Shown: positions 28,001 through 37,036, counted from the first letter of the stretch. The stretch is 64,000 bases of DNA from an uncultured Alteromonadaceae bacterium (GCA_947501935.1 CANMXU010000001.1:264251-328250), one strand, 5' to 3'. The notes: a model not told the origin generated them from the sequence alone. Made by a program: numbers and translations.

Positions 28001-28083
28001 GAAACCATGCCAACCAACACCAACAAAATAACTATGGTTAAAGTAAATTGAGCGTTATTTATCGCCAGACGAGGTAAACGCAT
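25060..28083 (-). CDS. RND efflux transporter permease (AcrB/HAE-type)
   Basis: A 1007-residue inner-membrane permease of the RND superfamily. It has an N-terminal helix at 12-30, a large periplasmic porter domain with GASPTDIETLVVDPLEQEL, and the typical second half repeat beginning near residue 515. The transmembrane signature GLLVDNAIVVTESI (near 390) carries the paired acids of the proton relay (an LVDN variant), and FGIVVNNAIILIDTTN recurs in the second half. It works with the periplasmic adaptor encoded 3 bp upstream in the transcript. No outer-membrane TolC-type gene is present nearby. It likely exports drugs or other small molecules; the substrate cannot be told. Confidence 0.93.
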   Translation of the reverse strand: MRLPRLAINNAQFTLTIVILLVLVGMVSYVNMPRSEDPQFDIPITLVEVIYPGASPTDIETLVVDPLEQELADIDDIKKVEAQIKNGGGRIEITFHYGTDSVRAFNNVQLAVAKIKPSLPSGVQELLVLKATPTAVAIVQMALWTEPTDYKQMELYAKQLEKRLESIANVKKADIWGYPQQVVAVDLNLDLLKHYGIPVTQVNKILQGRAINITPGFVDANIRRFNVKASGNFNNIESLGETIVLSTPEFALRLKDVAKISFSSHEPNYLAYFNGKPVIFVTVEQRISTNIFQLTEQINQEVEKFKTTLPSSMKMDVLFQQADSVESRVSGFFNNLWQGLLLVGLMSLLFLGLRESLVVIVAIPLSFLIAIGWLDMSGFGLQQMSIVGLIIALGLLVDNAIVVTESIHREKKHCSNLHEAAVVGTSRVGWAITSGTITTMLAFLPMLFIASDTGDFVRSMPVTVVLVLLASLIIALTLTPLVASKFFTLKPSKIKTLQHYVNCFAERFYAHFLEKLMTLKWLTIVIALIALVGMGSLFGKVGLSLFPKAEKAMLLVDVETPPNSSLAYTNEIMQQVAKIIEPYELVDKVALNVGNSNPRIYYNEIPKRGVEKFGQILIVLKAYQADQVSELVGQLRSTFEQWHQAKITVKEFTQGPVTDKPITIRLMSESLADLETVANDLNAKMVSMKGIVNIENPIGVANTELALSINYDKAGLHNIDINDLDNTLKTVLTGSYIGRFNDDNGENYPILVRHGSADIEDLADINISSQTGEQIPLNQVVDIELKKGRSEFFHYQKLRMAKVSADAAINFSVNELTQVLVDYLDHYKMPVGMYYLLGGEEESRQESFAGLAQIMLITAIGIFGVLVLQFKSFLQPLVIFSSIPFAIAGSVIGLYLMGLSFSMMAFVGLISLFGIVVNNAIILIDTTNRNLAGGFTRKEAILAASATRFTPILLTTLTTIGGLLPLTMLGGNLWQPLGTVIISGLCISALSSFLLVPVLTEIFTREK

Positions 28084-28086
28084 AAT

Positions 28087-29094
28087 TTAATATTCACCTA
28101 ATGAAAACTGCTGCCAGCCTTGCGTGACAATGCGCAACATTAATTGCTGATCATCCGCCAGTAAATAAACATAGTCGTTAGTCATTTTAAAAATATCAAA
28201 CGCTTGTTGTTGTGGCTTTTTACCATGTTCTGATTCAACTAATACCTGCGCTTGGCCTAATTCATTTACCGACATTAACGCCGCAATAGGAATACGGTAA
28301 ACTAAATTATCTCGGGTGTAGTCAATAACAACCTCTGCTAATTGCCCTGCTACAATGCCTTTTTGCAAACTTAACTGCGGTAATAAAATATCTATAACAA
28401 ATAAGCTATTACTGTTTGCCATTGCAGGAATACGATTCACAACACCGTCAACTGCGCCAATATTTTGCAAATTAACTTGTACTTTTTGTCCTTCGCGCAC
28501 TTGGCTAATTTCAGTGCCAGTTAAGGCGACTTTTACCACCCAGTTTTCAATTAACGAAGCCACTTTTAACGCTTCAACACCAGGGGTATGAAATTCACCT
28601 AACTCTGTATTTCTCGCGAGAACCACCCCATCGAAAGGAGCAAAAATTTGCGCTTTTTCTAGGTTATAAAAAGAAACCTTATAAATAGCTCGCGTGGTTT
28701 CAACTTGAGTATGAGCGTCATCAAGCGCCTGTTCAGAGCTTAATTCATGATCCATCAAGCGTGTCACTCGGTTCACTTCACGCTTTGCCTGTAATAGCCG
28801 CGCATAATCGGCATTCTTAATCGCCTTAAGCTCATCAGTTTCCATCGCGGCGAGCAACTGACCTTTTTTAAAAACATCGCCCTCATCAACACTTAAGGTG
28901 TCTAAATAGCCACTGCTTTTAAAAGATAAAGATAGCGTGCGTTTAAAATCTAATTTACCGGTACGCTTTATCGAATCAACATAAGGAGCTGCTGAAACAT
29001 CTTCAACATCAAACTTTTGAGCATGAACAGGGGATAAAAAAATGAGGAAAAAAAGTGAAAAATAAAGCGTTTTAGTATTCATAGGAAAATGCAT
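28087..29094 (-). CDS. RND efflux periplasmic adaptor (membrane fusion protein)
   Basis: A 335-residue HlyD/AcrA-type adaptor. A signal sequence (TLYFSLFFLIFLSPVHAQ) is followed by a lipoyl-like half with SGYLDTLSVDEGDVFKKGQLLAAMETDELKA and its partner IFAPFDGVVLARNTELGEF. An alpha-helical hairpin lies between them, and a beta-barrel domain after it. It links the RND permease encoded immediately downstream to an outer-membrane channel. An internal ATG at 29082 could also start it; neither ATG has a clear ribosome-binding site. No local regulator is visible. Confidence 0.92.
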   Translation of the reverse strand: MHFPMNTKTLYFSLFFLIFLSPVHAQKFDVEDVSAAPYVDSIKRTGKLDFKRTLSLSFKSSGYLDTLSVDEGDVFKKGQLLAAMETDELKAIKNADYARLLQAKREVNRVTRLMDHELSSEQALDDAHTQVETTRAIYKVSFYNLEKAQIFAPFDGVVLARNTELGEFHTPGVEALKVASLIENWVVKVALTGTEISQVREGQKVQVNLQNIGAVDGVVNRIPAMANSNSLFVIDILLPQLSLQKGIVAGQLAEVVIDYTRDNLVYRIPIAALMSVNELGQAQVLVESEHGKKPQQQAFDIFKMTNDYVYLLADDQQLMLRIVTQGWQQFSLGEY

Positions 29095-29315
29095 TACGAG
29101 TAGTCGAGACGAATTGTTATTATAGTTGTTACTTTAGGATTAATGATCAAAAAAGTACATCTTTTTCATTGATTTGTTAGTCTCAATTCAATAAATCCAA
29201 GAATATATTTTGCAGTTGAAATATACGCGGCCATAAAGCCAATATTTTTGCTAGACAATAAGCAGCTAAGCCTTTAGTATTTGCCGCGCTAAACCTTAGG
29301 TATCACCTAAAATGT

Positions 29316-29392
29316 GCACCCATAGCTCAGCTGGATAGAGCGTTGCCCTCCGGAGGCAAAGGTCGCAGGTTCGACTCCTGCTGGGTGCGCCA
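29316..29392 (+). tRNA. tRNA-Arg, anticodon CCG
   Basis: A 77-base cloverleaf with an encoded CCA end. The 7-bp acceptor arm pairs GCACCCA with TGGGTGC (discriminator G). The D arm has AGCTCAGCTGGATAGAGC, the anticodon stem pairs TTGCC with GGCAA around a loop with CCG, and the T arm reads GCAGGTTCGACTCCTGC. Codons read are CGG. No other tRNA is close. Confidence 0.97.
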
Positions 29393-29557
29393 TTGCTTAC
29401 TCTTCATCACCTTAAACGACTCCTTTATTTCTGGCGAATGTTAAGCTCATTGTCAATTAATCGGCTTTCAGAATTAATTATTTCTAACTTACTGCCTGCC
29501 TTTAACTAACCAAGATTAACTAACCAAGATTAACTCAACATTGCTGCTACTAATAAA

Positions 29558-29592
29558 AAAGGCACAAGAGATAAATTATCACCTGTGCCTTT
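29558..29592 (-). terminator. Terminator of the thiolase/CoA-transferase operon
   Basis: Read on the minus strand, a hairpin with a 9-bp outer stem (AAAGGCACA/TGTGCCTTT) and an inner GATAA/TTATC stem is followed by T6. It lies 90 bp after the thiolase stop. Confidence 0.75.
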
Positions 29593-29682
29593 AGCTAGCG
29601 TATTAACCAATTTAGATATTTCATTTGGCTATTTACTTAAAATTCCTATATAAAAATCTTTTGCTCACTACATTCTTAAAAA

Positions 29683-30867
29683 CTAAACTCGCTCAATTAA
29701 AGCCGCTATGCCTTGTCCGCCACCAATACACATAGTTACCACCGCATATTTACCTTGAATGCGTTGCAGCTCATGAATGGCTTTTACGGTGATAAGTGCG
29801 CCCGTTGCACCGATAGGATGACCTAAAGAAATACCTGAACCGTTGGGGTTTACTTTCGCCATATCTAAGTCAAGGTCGCGACAAACCGCTAGCGCTTGTG
29901 CGGCAAAGGCTTCATTAACTTCCCACAGATCAATTTCATCTTTATTGATACCAGTTTTAGCGAGTAGCTCTTTTACTGCAGGAACAGGGCCAATGCCCAT
30001 AATTTCTGGAGCCACACCCGCAAAAGCATATCCCACTAAACGAGCCACTGGTTTTAATCCATGTTGCTTGGCGTAGTCATTGTCGGCCATTACCAGTGCC
30101 GCTGCAGCGTCATTAATACCCGAAGCATTGCCCGCGGTAACGCTGCCGTCTTTTTTAAATACCGGACGCAGTTTTGCCATATCTTCAACTTTACAGTCAA
30201 ATCGCACATGTTCGTCTTGGCTAAATTCCACCACACCTTTTCGGGTTTTTAGGGAAATAGGCACAATTTGGCTAGCAAAATAGTTTTCGGTTAAGGCCAC
30301 TTGCGCACGCTGATGTGATTCTACCGCCGCTTGATCTTGCTCTTCGCGACTAATTCCCCACTGCTGGGCAATATTTTCTGCGGTAATGCCCATATGAGTA
30401 TCAGTTATTGGGCAAGTAAGCGCACCGACCATAGGGTCAACTAGTTGTGTGTCACCCATTTTACTACCAAAACGAGTACTCGGTGACCAATATGGTACGC
30501 GTGACATCACTTCTGCGCCGCCAGCCACAGCAACATCACAATCATCGAGTAACAATAATTGCGCAGCTGAAACAATCGCCTGTAAGCCTGAGCCGCATAA
30601 ACGGTTAACTGTCAGCGATGGAGTTGACTCTGGCAAGCCAGCTTTTAATGCCGCCACTCGGCTAATATACATATCGCGCCTGTCTGAATGGGTAACATTG
30701 CCGATAACACAATGGCCTACTTGCTCTGGCGTAATACCTGCTCGCTCAACTGCTGCGGCAACCATTTGTCCGGCCAATTCACTCGGCGGGGTATTTTTTA
30801 ACGCACCACCAAAGGTACCAATGGCGGTACGCACACTACTTAAAAATACAACTTCTCGTTTTGACAT
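29683..30867 (-). CDS. Acetyl-CoA C-acetyltransferase (thiolase)
   Basis: A 394-residue thiolase of the degradative/biosynthetic acetoacetyl-CoA type. Acyl-accepting Cys91 lies in VNRLCGSGLQAI, the glycine-rich NPNGSGISLGHPIGATGA gives the catalytic His, and a second Cys lies in VVTMCIGGGQG near the C-terminus. It interconverts two acetyl-CoA with acetoacetyl-CoA. The gene follows the CoA-transferase subunit B gene by 46 bp in the same operon, so here it probably splits acetoacetyl-CoA formed from acetoacetate. That fits the hydroxybutyrate dehydrogenase and depolymerase genes further on. AtoB or PhaA type cannot be separated by eye. Confidence 0.93.
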   Translation of the reverse strand: MSKREVVFLSSVRTAIGTFGGALKNTPPSELAGQMVAAAVERAGITPEQVGHCVIGNVTHSDRRDMYISRVAALKAGLPESTPSLTVNRLCGSGLQAIVSAAQLLLLDDCDVAVAGGAEVMSRVPYWSPSTRFGSKMGDTQLVDPMVGALTCPITDTHMGITAENIAQQWGISREEQDQAAVESHQRAQVALTENYFASQIVPISLKTRKGVVEFSQDEHVRFDCKVEDMAKLRPVFKKDGSVTAGNASGINDAAAALVMADNDYAKQHGLKPVARLVGYAFAGVAPEIMGIGPVPAVKELLAKTGINKDEIDLWEVNEAFAAQALAVCRDLDLDMAKVNPNGSGISLGHPIGATGALITVKAIHELQRIQGKYAVVTMCIGGGQGIAALIERV

Positions 30868-30913
30868 TATTAATCCTTGTTTTGTATTTATTACTATTAT
30901 CTACGTCAACCGA

Positions 30914-31570
30914 TTAAAACTGCATTTCTGGTACGTTTTCAGGCACCACAAGTTCGCCAGCCGTTAGTTTTACAATCTCTTCAACCGACACCCCTGGGGC
31001 ACGTTCAAGCAAGTGAAATTTTCCGTCTTTAATTTCAATAAAAGCTAAATCAGTTAATACTTTTTTAATGCAGCCTTTGCCTGTTAATGGCAAGCTACAT
31101 TCAGATAAGAGCTTTGATTGACCATGCTTTGATGCGTGGGTCATGGTGACAATAATATTGTCAGCGCCGGCAACTAAGTCCATCGCGCCGCCCATGCCTT
31201 TAATCAATTTTCCGGGGATCATGTACGAGGCAATATTGCCCTGCACATCAACTTCAAATGCACCCAGCACGGTTAAATCAACATGGCCGCCACGAATCAT
31301 TGCAAACGATTCTGCTGAATCAAAAAGTGAAGCGCCTGTTGCCATAGTCACGGTTTGTTTACCGGCATTAATTAAATCAGCGTCAACCTCTTCATCGCTA
31401 GGAAACTGTCCCATGCCCAATAAACCGTTTTCCGACTGCAACATAACTTCAATGCCTTGCGGCACATAATTCGCCACCAAGGTTGGAATGCCAATGCCCA
31501 AATTTACGTAATAACCGTCTTTTAATTCTTGGGCAACACGCATAGCAAGTTGCTCTCTTGAAAGTGCCAT
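30914..31570 (-). CDS. scoB: 3-oxoacid CoA-transferase subunit B
   Basis: A 218-residue beta subunit of a family-I CoA transferase. The SENG motif LQSENGLLGMG with Glu47, the residue that becomes the glutamyl-CoA thioester, is present. The GIGIPTLVANYV (25-36) and TGKGCIKKVLTDLAFIE motifs also match the SCOT/ScoB/AtoA family. With subunit A (22 bp upstream) it moves CoA from succinyl-CoA or acetyl-CoA to acetoacetate. The short gap and the same direction as thiolase show one operon. The precise donor is not determinable. Symbol scoB is used by analogy; atoA is equally possible. Confidence 0.92.
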   Translation of the reverse strand: MALSREQLAMRVAQELKDGYYVNLGIGIPTLVANYVPQGIEVMLQSENGLLGMGQFPSDEEVDADLINAGKQTVTMATGASLFDSAESFAMIRGGHVDLTVLGAFEVDVQGNIASYMIPGKLIKGMGGAMDLVAGADNIIVTMTHASKHGQSKLLSECSLPLTGKGCIKKVLTDLAFIEIKDGKFHLLERAPGVSVEEIVKLTAGELVVPENVPEMQF

Positions 31571-31591
31571 AATTTACTCCTCGCTATTAAT

Positions 31592-32296
31592 TTAGTCAGC
31601 ACAGCGCACAGTGCGCTGTTCAATTGTTTTTTTGAAAGTGCCTTGAATAAGGCGGTCAACATAAATACCTGGGGTATGAATATGGTCTGGGTCTAACTCC
31701 CCTGGCTGAACAATTTCTTCTACTTCAACCACAGTAATTTTTCCGGCCGTCGCTGCCATGGGGTTAAAGTTACGAGCGGTTTTTCTAAAAACCAGATTAC
31801 CGTAGGTATCGGCTTTCCACGCTTTCACAATGGCAAAGTCACCCGTAATAGCAGGCTCTAAAATATAATGTCTGCCATTAATTTCACGCGTTTCTTTACC
31901 TTCCGCCACTAAAGTGCCGTAACCTGTTGCGGTGAAAAAAGCAGGAATACCGGCACCGCCAGCACGCATTTTTTCAGCTAAAGTACCTTGTGGGGTAAGC
32001 TCTACTTCTAATTCACCAGCCATCATTTGCGCTTCAAATATTTCATTTTCACCAACATAAGAAGCGACCATTTTTTTTATTTGGCGATTATGTAATAACA
32101 CACCTAAACCGTCGTTGGTGGTACCACAGTTGTTTGAAACTAACGTTAGCCCTTTAGTGCCTTTACGCTGAATTTCGGCAATTAAATTCTCGGGAATGCC
32201 ACATAAACCAAAACCTCCAGAAATTAAGGTCATGTTATCTTCAAGACCGGCCATAGCTTCTTCGTAACTGCCGACAACTTTATTAAACCCTGCCAT
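31592..32296 (-). CDS. scoA: 3-oxoacid CoA-transferase subunit A
   Basis: A 234-residue alpha subunit. I chose ATG 32296, preceded by AAAGGTG about 6 bases upstream, in place of an earlier frame start at 32341. The family pattern [16 protein letters not shown] (near 25-40) and [16 protein letters not shown] are visible. It pairs with subunit B encoded 22 bp downstream, then thiolase, giving the pathway acetoacetate to acetoacetyl-CoA to acetyl-CoA. The operon is divergent from the LysR regulator at 32442, which probably controls it. AtoD naming would be equally valid. Confidence 0.92.
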   Translation of the reverse strand: MAGFNKVVGSYEEAMAGLEDNMTLISGGFGLCGIPENLIAEIQRKGTKGLTLVSNNCGTTNDGLGVLLHNRQIKKMVASYVGENEIFEAQMMAGELEVELTPQGTLAEKMRAGGAGIPAFFTATGYGTLVAEGKETREINGRHYILEPAITGDFAIVKAWKADTYGNLVFRKTARNFNPMAATAGKITVVEVEEIVQPGELDPDHIHTPGIYVDRLIQGTFKKTIEQRTVRCAD

Positions 32297-32360
32297 TGTA
32301 TTCACCTTTATTGCTTTGTTTAAAAACTTGTCTAACAGCATCCTTTATGGTGATATATTT

Positions 32361-32371
32361 ATCAAATTGAT
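32361..32371. promoter_or_regulatory. Palindrome ATCAAATTGAT, possible LysR operator
   Basis: A perfect 11-bp palindrome lies in the divergent control region between scoA and the LysR gene, about 65 bp from the scoA start. LysR proteins bind short interrupted palindromes here. It is short, so chance is possible. Confidence 0.4.
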
Positions 32372-32441
32372 TATTTTTACTAATTAATAGATTTTTTAAA
32401 TAAAGATATTTCTAATGGCGTTAACTAATGGTGAGTAACAA

Positions 32442-33341
32442 ATGCATATAACCCTGAAACAAGTACGCGCCTTTTTGGCGATTGCCGACAATCACAGTTT
32501 TGCTGAAGCTTGTGAAACCTTGCACCTATCACAGCCGGCACTCAGTATTACCATTAAAAATTTAGAACAAGAACTGGGGGGGAAGTTATTTGTGCGCTCA
32601 ACCCGTACCTTAGCCTTAACCCCTGAAGGGGAAGTTTTTTTACCTATCGCGAAACGATTAATCAGTGAGTGGGACGGGGCCTTATTAGATTTAAGTAATT
32701 TATTTTCGTTAAATCGCGGTAAATTGGCTGTAGCGGCAATGCCTTCATTTGCCAACAGTTTATTACCCAAGTATTTAAAACAGTTTCGCGACGACCACCC
32801 ACATATCAATATCACCATTCATGATGTTATTGCCGAAGATGCCGTAGAAATGGTGCGCAGTGGTAAAGTAGAGCTGGCCCTAGCGTTTGAGCATGAACCG
32901 TCGAACGACTTAGTTTTTACGCCGCTGTTTACTGATAATTTTATTGTTGCGTTAACGCCAAAGCATGCTTTATTAAATAAACAACAAATTAGTTGGCAAG
33001 CGATAGCTGATGAGCCTTTCATCGCACTGCAGCCACCGTCAAATATTCGCAAAATGATCGAAAAGCTACTGGCCGAGCAAAACATTCGCTTAAATATAGA
33101 GTTTGAAAGTAACCATTTAGCCACTATTGGCCAAATGGTGGCCAGCGGTATTGGCATTAGTATAGTGCCCGCCATTTGTCGTGAACTTTTTCAAGCACAA
33201 GGAGTGCAATGTCGGCGTTTAGTTGCGCCGAGTTTAAGTCGAAATATTGGCATTGTTACTCGCCGCCGTTATCCCTTATCAAGCGCAGCACAGGCATTTG
33301 TTAACTTATTAACCAATGCAGGTCTTGCTACAAAACATTAA
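32442..33341 (+). CDS. LysR-family transcriptional regulator
   Basis: A 299-residue LysR-type regulator. The N-terminal winged helix-turn-helix includes LKQVRAFLAIADNHSFAEACETLHLSQPALSITIKNLEQELGG in consecutive short motifs (3-46). The effector-binding domain (about 90-295) has typical FTPLFTDNFIVALTPKH and MVASGIGISIVPAIC. It is divergent from the CoA-transferase/thiolase operon with 145 bp between starts. The gap holds an 11-bp palindrome ATCAAATTGAT (32361-32371), which has the T-N11-A character of LysR sites. I infer it controls that operon in response to an acid metabolite, perhaps acetoacetate or hydroxybutyrate. Confidence 0.93.
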   Translation: MHITLKQVRAFLAIADNHSFAEACETLHLSQPALSITIKNLEQELGGKLFVRSTRTLALTPEGEVFLPIAKRLISEWDGALLDLSNLFSLNRGKLAVAAMPSFANSLLPKYLKQFRDDHPHINITIHDVIAEDAVEMVRSGKVELALAFEHEPSNDLVFTPLFTDNFIVALTPKHALLNKQQISWQAIADEPFIALQPPSNIRKMIEKLLAEQNIRLNIEFESNHLATIGQMVASGIGISIVPAICRELFQAQGVQCRRLVAPSLSRNIGIVTRRRYPLSSAAQAFVNLLTNAGLATKH

Positions 33342-33412
33342 CAACTGTCAGTAAATAAGTAGGTTATAAACTTACTAAGGCGTTGGGTAATGCTCTTAGC
33401 TACTGTCGTTGG

Positions 33413-33422
33413 TACTAAAGTA
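33413..33422 (+). promoter_or_regulatory. PHB-locus motif copy 1 (TACTAAAGTA)
   Basis: TACTAAAGTA, preceded by GG, lies 128 bp upstream of the preferred depolymerase start. On the other strand it reads TACTTTAGTACC, close to copy 4 at 44655. See the finding on the shared motif. Confidence 0.4.
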
Positions 33423-33549
33423 GCATTCATCTAAATACCAAACTCCGCCAAGATGGACTGCCTTACTTTAAGCAATAACGAACCTTAATTGACTTAAGTT
33501 AATTTGCATAAGTTAATTTGCTTAAATGACTAAACATGGACCAATAAAC

Positions 33550-34509
33550 ATGTGCAATTTTCATAAAATAATCAGCTCAGTAACTTTATTTTTTGGCCTT
33601 TTACTTAGCCAACATACATTGGCAAACTTCACAACATTAACAACTTTTGGTGATAACCCCGGCGAACTTAGCGCCAGTTACTATACCCCAAGTGAGCAAC
33701 CTATCAATTTAGTGGTGCTACTTCATGGCTGCGTACAATCAGGTGAAACCCTTGCTCAGCAAAGTGGCTTACTAGCCTTAGCCAAGCAACATAACTTCGC
33801 TTTATTAATGCCCCAGCAAAACCAAAACAACAATATTAAAAACTGTTTTAATTGGTTTTCAGAGCAAGACACCAACAAAAATAGCGGTGAAAATTTATCA
33901 ATTAAAAACATGATCACCACTTTACATACCAAGCTTAATAGCCAAAACACCTATGTACTTGGCCTGTCTGCTGGCGGTGCCATGACTAGCAGTTTATTGG
34001 TAAATTACCCAGAATTATTTCACGCCGGTGCGGTAATCGCAGGCTTGCCCTACCCTTGTGCCAATAACTTAATTAAAGCCATTTCTTGTATGCGTGGTGG
34101 CCCCTCACAAACCGCACAAGAATTAAGCCAGCAAGTATTAGCGCTTCAGCGTAACAAAAAGCAAGACTGGCCAAAGCTTTCGGTATGGACAGGAAGTAAC
34201 GACCAAGTGGTTAATCCGAAAAATGCTCAGGTACTAGCAGAACATTGGGCGCAACTAAGTCTTCACAATGGCAGCAAAAAAGCCGAAGTAAAGCAGCAAC
34301 CCAACTATCAAATTAGCCAATGGAAAAACGCACAAAACCAAGTACAGGTTGAATTAATTGAGCTTGAAAATATCGGCCATGGCATAGCAATAAATAGCCA
34401 ACAAGAAAATGGTGGTAGTGCCGCTGATTTTTTACTAGCCGCACCGCTTAGTGCCGCCATTCACATTATCGACTTTTGGAAAATTAATAATCAAACAATC
34501 GATAAATAA
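33550..34509 (+). CDS. Secreted PHB-depolymerase-family esterase
   Basis: About 319 residues, alpha/beta-hydrolase of the PHB depolymerase family. I prefer ATG 33550, giving a clean signal peptide (MCNFHKIISSVTLFFGLLLS, cleavage near TLA); a longer frame starts at 33526. The oxyanion motif LHGCVQSG and the nucleophile elbow GLSAGGAM (a lipase box around Ser) are present. NWF-type and TGSNDQVVNP segments supply the acid, and GHGIAI the His. Family enzymes hydrolyse polyhydroxybutyrate or short oligomers, or feruloyl/acetyl esters. Followed 200 bp on by a TonB receptor gene. Its surroundings (3-hydroxybutyrate dehydrogenase, CoA transferase, thiolase) favour PHB. Confidence 0.85.
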   Translation: MCNFHKIISSVTLFFGLLLSQHTLANFTTLTTFGDNPGELSASYYTPSEQPINLVVLLHGCVQSGETLAQQSGLLALAKQHNFALLMPQQNQNNNIKNCFNWFSEQDTNKNSGENLSIKNMITTLHTKLNSQNTYVLGLSAGGAMTSSLLVNYPELFHAGAVIAGLPYPCANNLIKAISCMRGGPSQTAQELSQQVLALQRNKKQDWPKLSVWTGSNDQVVNPKNAQVLAEHWAQLSLHNGSKKAEVKQQPNYQISQWKNAQNQVQVELIELENIGHGIAINSQQENGGSAADFLLAAPLSAAIHIIDFWKINNQTIDK

Positions 34510-34593
34510 ATATAACTCAAGCACTAAAACAATAAAAATTATAATAAAAAAGACTGTTAAAACAGACTATTAAAAACTTATTTAGCGGCATAC

Positions 34594-34604
34594 TACTATA
34601 GTAC
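34594..34604 (+). promoter_or_regulatory. PHB-locus motif copy 2 (TACTATAGTAC)
   Basis: TACTATAGTA is a perfect 10-bp palindrome, 104 bp upstream of the TonB receptor start. A related TACTATAGAG follows at 34625-34634, 31 bp on (about three helical turns). Confidence 0.45.
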
Positions 34605-34707
34605 AAATTAACTTTAAAACGAATTACTATAGAGTTTCTCCCATACCAATAAGTTCAACTAGAGCTGAAGAATCAGTCAATAATAATTAATGAATATGGG
34701 GAATATA

Positions 34708-36981
34708 ATGAAACAACAAGCAAGCAAATTTAGCTATTTAGCGTTAGCCGTTGCCAGTGCCTTAACTAGCCACGCAACTTTAGCAGCAGAAAACAGCGAA
34801 GAGCAAAATTCCGGTTTAGAAGTTATTGAAGTTACCGCACGTAAATCGGTAGAAAGTTTACAACAAGTTCCTGTAGCTGTAACCTCAATCAGCGCCGACG
34901 AACTTAATGAAAAAGGCATTTCGGTTATCACTGAAATTCAGCAGTTTTCACCTAACACCACATTGCAACGCAGTCGCGGTACTAACTCAACCATTACCGC
35001 TTTTATTCGTGGCGTCGGCCAGCAAGATCCACTATGGGGTTATGAACCAGGTGTTGGTATTTATATCGACGATGTTTACATGGCTCGCCCTCAAGGTGCG
35101 GTACTTGATTTATTAGACATCGAACGTGTTGAAGTTTTACGTGGTCCACAAGGTACACTTTACGGTAAAAATACCATAGGTGGCGCGATTAAATACGTGA
35201 CCAAGGAAATGTCAGGCGACGCCGAATTAAATCTTAACGGCACCTTAGGCAGCTACAACCAACGTGATGTAAAACTTACTGGCCAATTTCCTATTATTGA
35301 CGACAAGTTATACGTAGGTTTTGGTTATGCAAATTTACAACGCGACGGTTACGGTGAATTTTTACAATCTGACTTACCGAATCAAGACAATGAAAACTAT
35401 AATAAAGACGTAGTTTCAGCGCGTTTGTCAGTACAATATCGCCCAACTGACGAGCTTAGCTTTACCTTTAAATGGGATAAAACCGAAGACGAATCAAACT
35501 CAAAAGGTGGCTACCGTTTACTACCCAGTATTTTAACTGATGCGCCAGTACCTGACAGCGTTTACGACTCGTACACCAGTTTACCTACTTGGAACAAGGT
35601 AGAAGTTGAAGGCATCAGCTTTACTGCAAATTGGGAAGTTTCAGCAAACAGTACTTTAAAATATGTATTCTCTGACCGCGAAAGCTACTCGCCAACCAAT
35701 ATCGACTTTGACAATACCGCACTTCGTATATTCGACGTACCGGCAATTTATGATGACGAACAAACCACCCATGAACTTCAGTTCAATAACGCTGGGGATA
35801 ATTATACTTTCGTTTCAGGATTATATTATTACGACGGCGAGTCGTGTGGTCAATTTGAAGCAATTTTAGAAGTACTTGGCCAAGCCGCTTTTGGCACACC
35901 TGGGCTTACTCGTGAAGTAAGCGGTTGTAACAACTCCAATAGTAAAGCTGCTTACGCACAATTAAGTTATGACTTTTCTGAACAGTGGTCAATGACTGCT
36001 GGCATGCGTTATACCAAAGATGAAAAAGTCGCTTTAGTAAAAAATGGTTTGATCTTTGACACCGTTTATCCTGAGTCTGGTTGGGTACCTGGTTATGTTC
36101 GCCCAGAAGGCGAATTAGTACCAACTGTACTTGATGATAATGAAGACTGGTCAAAGTTTACTCCGCGTATTGGTGTTGAATATCAAGCAACTAACGACAT
36201 CATGCTTTTCACTAGTTTTTCACAAGGCTTTAAGTCAGGTACATTTAATCCAAGAGCATCAACTGCAGAGCCAGCAGCAAAACCAGAAGATGTTGACTCA
36301 ATTGAAGTGGGTATGAAAAGCCAATGGTTAGACGACAGCTTACGTGCCAATGTCACGCTATTTTCTTTAGATCATAAAAACCGCCAATACATTTCAGTAT
36401 TGCCTGGTGAAAATGCAGCCGACTTAAACCAACGTTTAGGTAATATTGGTACGTCAGAATCTCAAGGTATTGAAGCAGAATTTACTTACTTAGCCACAGA
36501 AGATTTAATGCTAACAGCTAGCTTTGGCTATATTGATTCTGAATTTACTGAGGTTATTGATTATGACGCCGAAGGTAATCCTTTTGATAAGTCTGACCGT
36601 TTTACCGTTTCAAACACGCCAGAATATACCTATAACTTAGGGGCAAATTATACTCTTGAGTCAAACGTTGGTGACTTCATTTTCAACGCTAATTATTACT
36701 ACCGTGATGACTATGCACTATTTGAAGAAGACAGCTTATTAACCCAAGAAGGTTACGGCATCGCCAACTTAAGTGTAAATTGGTATAGCACCGAAGGTGA
36801 CTGGACTGCTGGCTTGCATGTGAAAAACTTGACTGATGAAGAATATATGGTTGGTGGTTATCAGTTTGTTGCCCCACTTGAAGACGGTGGCTACGCACCA
36901 GGCTTAGGCGGCGACAATACCTTAATTGCTTATTATGGCGACCCAAGAACTATTTCATTAACGGTTGGTTATCAGTTCTAA
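34708..36981 (+). CDS. TonB-dependent outer-membrane receptor
   Basis: A 757-residue receptor. I placed the start at ATG 34708, which has GGGG 7-10 bases upstream; the frame opens 18 bp earlier. A signal peptide ends near LAAEN. The plug domain has VIEVTARKSVESLQQVPVAV (TonB-box-like), FIRGVGQQDPLWGYEPGVGIYIDDVYMA in consecutive short motifs, and VEVLRGPQGTLYGKNTIGGAI. A 22-strand-type barrel follows, ending in the aromatic VGYQF. It imports a large or scarce substrate with energy from TonB. Context between two depolymerase genes suggests hydroxybutyrate oligomers or a co-substrate; this is inferred only. A terminator follows near 37037. Confidence 0.92.
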   Translation: MKQQASKFSYLALAVASALTSHATLAAENSEEQNSGLEVIEVTARKSVESLQQVPVAVTSISADELNEKGISVITEIQQFSPNTTLQRSRGTNSTITAFIRGVGQQDPLWGYEPGVGIYIDDVYMARPQGAVLDLLDIERVEVLRGPQGTLYGKNTIGGAIKYVTKEMSGDAELNLNGTLGSYNQRDVKLTGQFPIIDDKLYVGFGYANLQRDGYGEFLQSDLPNQDNENYNKDVVSARLSVQYRPTDELSFTFKWDKTEDESNSKGGYRLLPSILTDAPVPDSVYDSYTSLPTWNKVEVEGISFTANWEVSANSTLKYVFSDRESYSPTNIDFDNTALRIFDVPAIYDDEQTTHELQFNNAGDNYTFVSGLYYYDGESCGQFEAILEVLGQAAFGTPGLTREVSGCNNSNSKAAYAQLSYDFSEQWSMTAGMRYTKDEKVALVKNGLIFDTVYPESGWVPGYVRPEGELVPTVLDDNEDWSKFTPRIGVEYQATNDIMLFTSFSQGFKSGTFNPRASTAEPAAKPEDVDSIEVGMKSQWLDDSLRANVTLFSLDHKNRQYISVLPGENAADLNQRLGNIGTSESQGIEAEFTYLATEDLMLTASFGYIDSEFTEVIDYDAEGNPFDKSDRFTVSNTPEYTYNLGANYTLESNVGDFIFNANYYYRDDYALFEEDSLLTQEGYGIANLSVNWYSTEGDWTAGLHVKNLTDEEYMVGGYQFVAPLEDGGYAPGLGGDNTLIAYYGDPRTISLTVGYQF

Positions 36982-37036
36982 GGCTATTTATAGCAAGTTA
37001 ATAATTTTACTATTAACTAACAATTAAACTGTAATT

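Larger units (their letters stand above)
29095..29682. other. Intergenic region containing tRNA-Arg
   Basis: This 588-bp gap holds the tRNA-Arg gene (29316-29392) and the terminator of the thiolase operon near 29558. It also has a short direct repeat of AACTAACCAAGATT near 29503-29533. The remaining bases show no coding sequence that I can support. Confidence 0.6.

Noticed and set aside
29503..29533. Repeat AACTAACCAAGATT x2 as attachment site next to tRNA-Arg
   Set aside because: It does not match the 3' end of the tRNA and no integrase gene is near.
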